Of a stretch of 64,000 bases of DNA, positions 61,601 to 64,000 are shown piece after piece. The stretch covers positions 124,001 through 188,000 of the forward strand of contig JAPJBO010000021.1 in the NCBI GenBank assembly GCA_030068145.1, written 5' to 3'. The notes beneath the pieces were generated by a model that saw only the letters and a list, made by a program, of their open reading frames with translations, had not been told where the DNA came from and did not search any database. The DNA comes from Diplonema papillatum (lineage: Eukaryota > Euglenozoa > Diplonemea > Diplonemida > Diplonemidae). The position numbers and the translations under genes were made by a program. Within the stretch, counting starts at the first letter, position 1, and every line of letters starts with the position of its first letter.

Positions 61601-61990
61601 GTGCAGATTAGCTCAGCATTCCCAAACTGAGCGACTCGTGCTAGCAAGGAGTTACATGGCTCGCCGAGGAAATACGGGACTCTAATCCTCTGTGGATGTC
61701 GCTTCGGCCGAGATCCGCCGTGCCGCGTGCACGGCACGAAGCTCTCCTGGCTGCGATCAGTCTGGCCTGACAGCTGACGTGTAGGCGCGCTTTTGGCTGA
61801 GATCCGCCGTGCCGCGTGCACGGCGAAGCTCGCCTGGCTGAAATCCGTCTGGCCTGAGCACTGACGCGTAGACTCACTGCTGCTGCGGTCTGTGCTTGCT
61901 TTGCCGAGATCCGTCAGGCGCCTGTCGAGCGCATGGTCGTTGACGTGTAGACCCGTGCCACGCACACAGTGCAAGCTCGCCTGGTTGAGG
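58690..61990. repeat. Dimeric satellite, 88-bp monomers in 176/173-bp units
   Basis: From about 58735 to 60555 the array is a regular alternation of two 88-bp monomers, one with GCTTTGGTTGAGATCCGCCG and GTGCAGCGTG, the other with CCTGTGGTTGAGATCCGCCG and GTGCCGCGTG. Later dimers carry a 3-bp deletion (173 bp). From 60555 to 61600 and 61690 to 61990 units are diverged, interrupted by an insert with GATTAGCTCAGCATTCCC. Each unit contains GTTGAGATCCG twice and GTGCACGGCGTG. Repeated 61-62 codon frames are by-products. Confidence 0.9.
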
Positions 61991-62079
61991 TCCGTCTGGA
62001 CCGCTGGATGCCTGCCATGTGGCCGGCGAAATTCCTGGGAGCTGGGCATCGCCGAGGCCTGACAACCTCTTGGCGAATC

Positions 62080-63110
62080 TCTGAAAGGGTTGCCCGACGC
62101 CGGGACCCGGACGTGTCAGTCGAGGAGCTGATTCGGGGCCAGCCCGACGTGCTCGCGAGGGCCAAGAGGGCCGTCAGGGGCGAACCGGTCGCCAACAAGG
62201 AGGCCATCTGGGCGTCGGTGCAGAAAGAGGTGGACAGAGGCTTCGTGGTCGAAGTGGGGCTGCCTATGAGCGAGTTTTTCTGCGGCGCTTTATGGTCGCC
62301 GATCGCCCGGCTGACGCCGGACCAGGAGATATGGCGGACGAGCCTCCATGCGTTCGTGCAGTCAATATGGCGGTCGACATGGCGGCGAGGGTCAAGCTGG
62401 GCATCGTCGACGTCTTCGTGGAGGTGGTGCGGCAGCTGGCCAATGATGGCCTCTGAAAGATTTGCTGCAGACGGATGAAGGCGCAGGACGATGTCATCTG
62501 CAGGAGCTCTGGGCGGCGACGGGACGACCCCACGGGACACCAGCTTTCGGCACCTGGACTTGATTGTCTTGACCGCCGGGCGCGGAAGGGTACGTTGGTG
62601 TTCGTTCTGGAGGGCGTTCTCCCTCACGACTCTGGCACCGGGCGAGGCCGCGTCGCTAGCAGGGAAGTTGGGGGTCGCCTCGTCCTCCCTGTTTGGCAAG
62701 GTGGTAGGGTGCCTCTCCAGCTTTTATCCAGGCGCGCCGAAGCGCAGAAAATTCAAGCTGGGTCGCGAGCCTCGTGTATCGCTCCAGTGGTGGGTTGTCT
62801 AGGGTCTTTGAGAAGTCGGTTCCCCTCAACTCGCTTAGTCCGGACATGGGAAGCTGTTTACGGATGCCTGCTCGAAGGGGTTGGGTGCAACCCTGTCGTT
62901 CTTACAGACGGCGTGGTGTCGTCTACTACTGCGCTTCCTGTCCGGGCGTCCGGGCCGCTGATTCACGCACTGAAGCTCGCGTCCGTGTCGGTGGCCGGTC
63001 TGTGGCATACGGAGATGACGGGTGTGCAAGTTTCGTTGGGACAACGTCGTTCTGGCGAGCCTTGTCCAGGGCCAGTCTAGCTAGAATGCTGCTTGCCCCG
63101 GTTCACGGGC
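62080..63110 (+). pseudogene. Decayed retroelement RT-RNase H
   Basis: Frames shift several times. Near 62140-62320: VANKEAIWASVQKEVDRGF, like the N-terminal RT block. Near 62640-62800: EAASLAGKLGVASSSLFGKV and FKLGREPRVSLQWW, the RT-to-RNase H connection. Near 62850-62940, in another frame: LFTDACSKGLGATLSF, the first RNase H acidic motif. Near 63030-63080: WDNVVLASLVQGQSS, the N-A-L-V block, followed by a stop. The order is complete but the reading frame is not, so it is dead. Confidence 0.65.
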
Positions 63111-63698
63111 TGTAGAAAGGCATCGTCAGGGCGAAGGCGAGATGAACGTAGCGGACCTTCCGAGTCGCCCTGTCCACTCCTATGCCGTGTCCGTTCCTCG
63201 GCGGTGCCCGGTTAGGCGGATGCCGGGCTTCCACACGAACGATGGGGCGACGGCAGACCTCTTGGTCCCGGGCACCTCCAGCTTGTGCCGTAGGCTGCTG
63301 GTTCTTGCGCATTGATCTTTGGCTTCTCTTCTCTTTTGCGTCGGTCCATTGGGATAGAGCCATTGGGATAATCCCAGAGTCCCGCGAGGCGAATGCGAGC
63401 AGCCAGGCATCGTGAGCCGGCCCGCCGCAGCCAGTTGTGTTAGATTGAAGCCAACTCAGGCCTTCGCCAGTTGAGCTGTGACTGATGCGGTAGCCAGGAG
63501 GACCGATCTCCCCAACTGAGGCAGCCGCCGGGCAGCCAACTTCGCCGGTCAGCTCGTTCCCAAGGTACCAGCAAGCCAGCTAAGGAGAGCTAACCGTGAA
63601 TGATCCTTTGGTAGGTATGACATGAATTAAACGGATGTTAAATTGGCGGATGGAGAAGGAACAACGGCTCCGAGTGACTCTCTCCAAGGAGGCAATTT
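63111..63698. other. Tail of the decayed element, no gene
   Basis: No domain recognised. A word at about 63507-63540 (GATCTCCCCAACTGAG, then GCCGCCGGG) resembles the box A-like palindrome at 36188. Confidence 0.45.
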
Positions 63699-63782
63699 AA
63701 TAGGTGTTTAATTCAGCTAATCCCGAGCAAAGCCCCGGCAGGAGCGCGGATCTCCACCAAACCGGATCAGTCATTTGTTTCT
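63699..63782. repeat. 84-bp direct repeat, right copy
   Basis: Identical to 58393-58476. The last 218 bases of the window beyond it show a frame (SLAGLPEVVPLTSFRV) that might be an exon, but nothing firm. Confidence 0.8.
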
Positions 63783-64000
63783 CCCGCCCGCCCACCCGAA
63801 GAAAATAATGACATGAGACGTTGCACGGTTAGACGGCATGAGAGGGGGGTCGAGTGGAAAGCTCTGGTTCGCTCACTCGCGGGGTTGCCCGAGGTCGTGC
63901 CCCTGACCTCCTTCCGTGTAATGCCGTGCAGGGTGCTTCCTGAATCTCTCTCATCAGGAAGCCGCGGCCGGCCGAGGAAGACTACAAGCGTTTTCGCAGC

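Noticed and set aside
63850..64000. Next exon of the channel-like gene (SLAGLPEVVPLTSFRV)
   Set aside because: The frame is open and vaguely S3/S4-like, but it lacks a convincing acceptor and charged S4 pattern.

Overview
This is nuclear DNA of a microbial eukaryote, dense in repeats. The evidence is GT-AG introns of 1.8 kb and more than 5 kb, long intergenic stretches full of short repeat families, tyrosine-recombinase retroelements, a SEC63 gene, a PrimPol primase and a class III adenylate cyclase. Standard stop codons are used and genes are GC-rich. The cyclase (six membrane spans, catalytic domain close to the kinetoplastid type) and the Gag-YR-RT order of one retroelement recall Euglenozoa such as diplonemids. 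TTAGGG-like repeats are compatible with that. This placement is inference and weakly supported; other free-living protists are possible.

Layout. 0-2.45 kb: decayed DDE transposase, C-tract repeats and a tRNA-headed SINE. 2.45-4.6 kb: adenylate cyclase (+). 5.4-11.8 kb: two retroelements on the minus strand, the second with complete-looking Gag, tyrosine recombinase and RT/RNase H frames. 12.0-14.6 kb: PrimPol-like primase (+) with a second, degenerate primase domain, followed by fossil copies of its own zinc motif. 16.7-23.4 kb: a 2223-residue cysteine-rich type I membrane protein in one exon. 23.4-30.2 kb: repeats, ending in a tandem duplication of the SEC63 5' flank. 30.2-36.7 kb: two SEC63 exons separated by a 5.2-kb intron filled with mobile elements, including a Crypton-like recombinase remnant. 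36.7-41.6 kb: repeats. 41.7-45.9 kb: a TPR/FHA-like/IQ protein with a perfect 30-bp coding minisatellite. 46.1-52.9 kb: two related composite elements made of C-tract arrays, a shared 425-bp core and a telomere-like G-rich tract. 54.4-58.35 kb: the first two exons of a secreted-ectodomain protein that leads, through thrombospondin-3-type calcium repeats, into a membrane region laid out like the S0-S1-S2 part of Slo (BK) channels. 58.4-63.8 kb: an 84-bp direct repeat flanking a dimeric 176-bp satellite and a decayed retroelement, inside the next intron of that gene.

The host genes do not form an operon or pathway. What ties the window together is rearrangement: pieces of PrimPol, the TPR/FHA gene and the channel-like gene recur as short degenerate copies near their parents, and repeats supply gene edges (start region of the cyclase, C-terminus of the TPR/FHA frame). 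The strongest candidates for something undescribed are the modular array elements at 46-52 kb and the ectodomain-calcium repeat-channel fusion at 54-58 kb.
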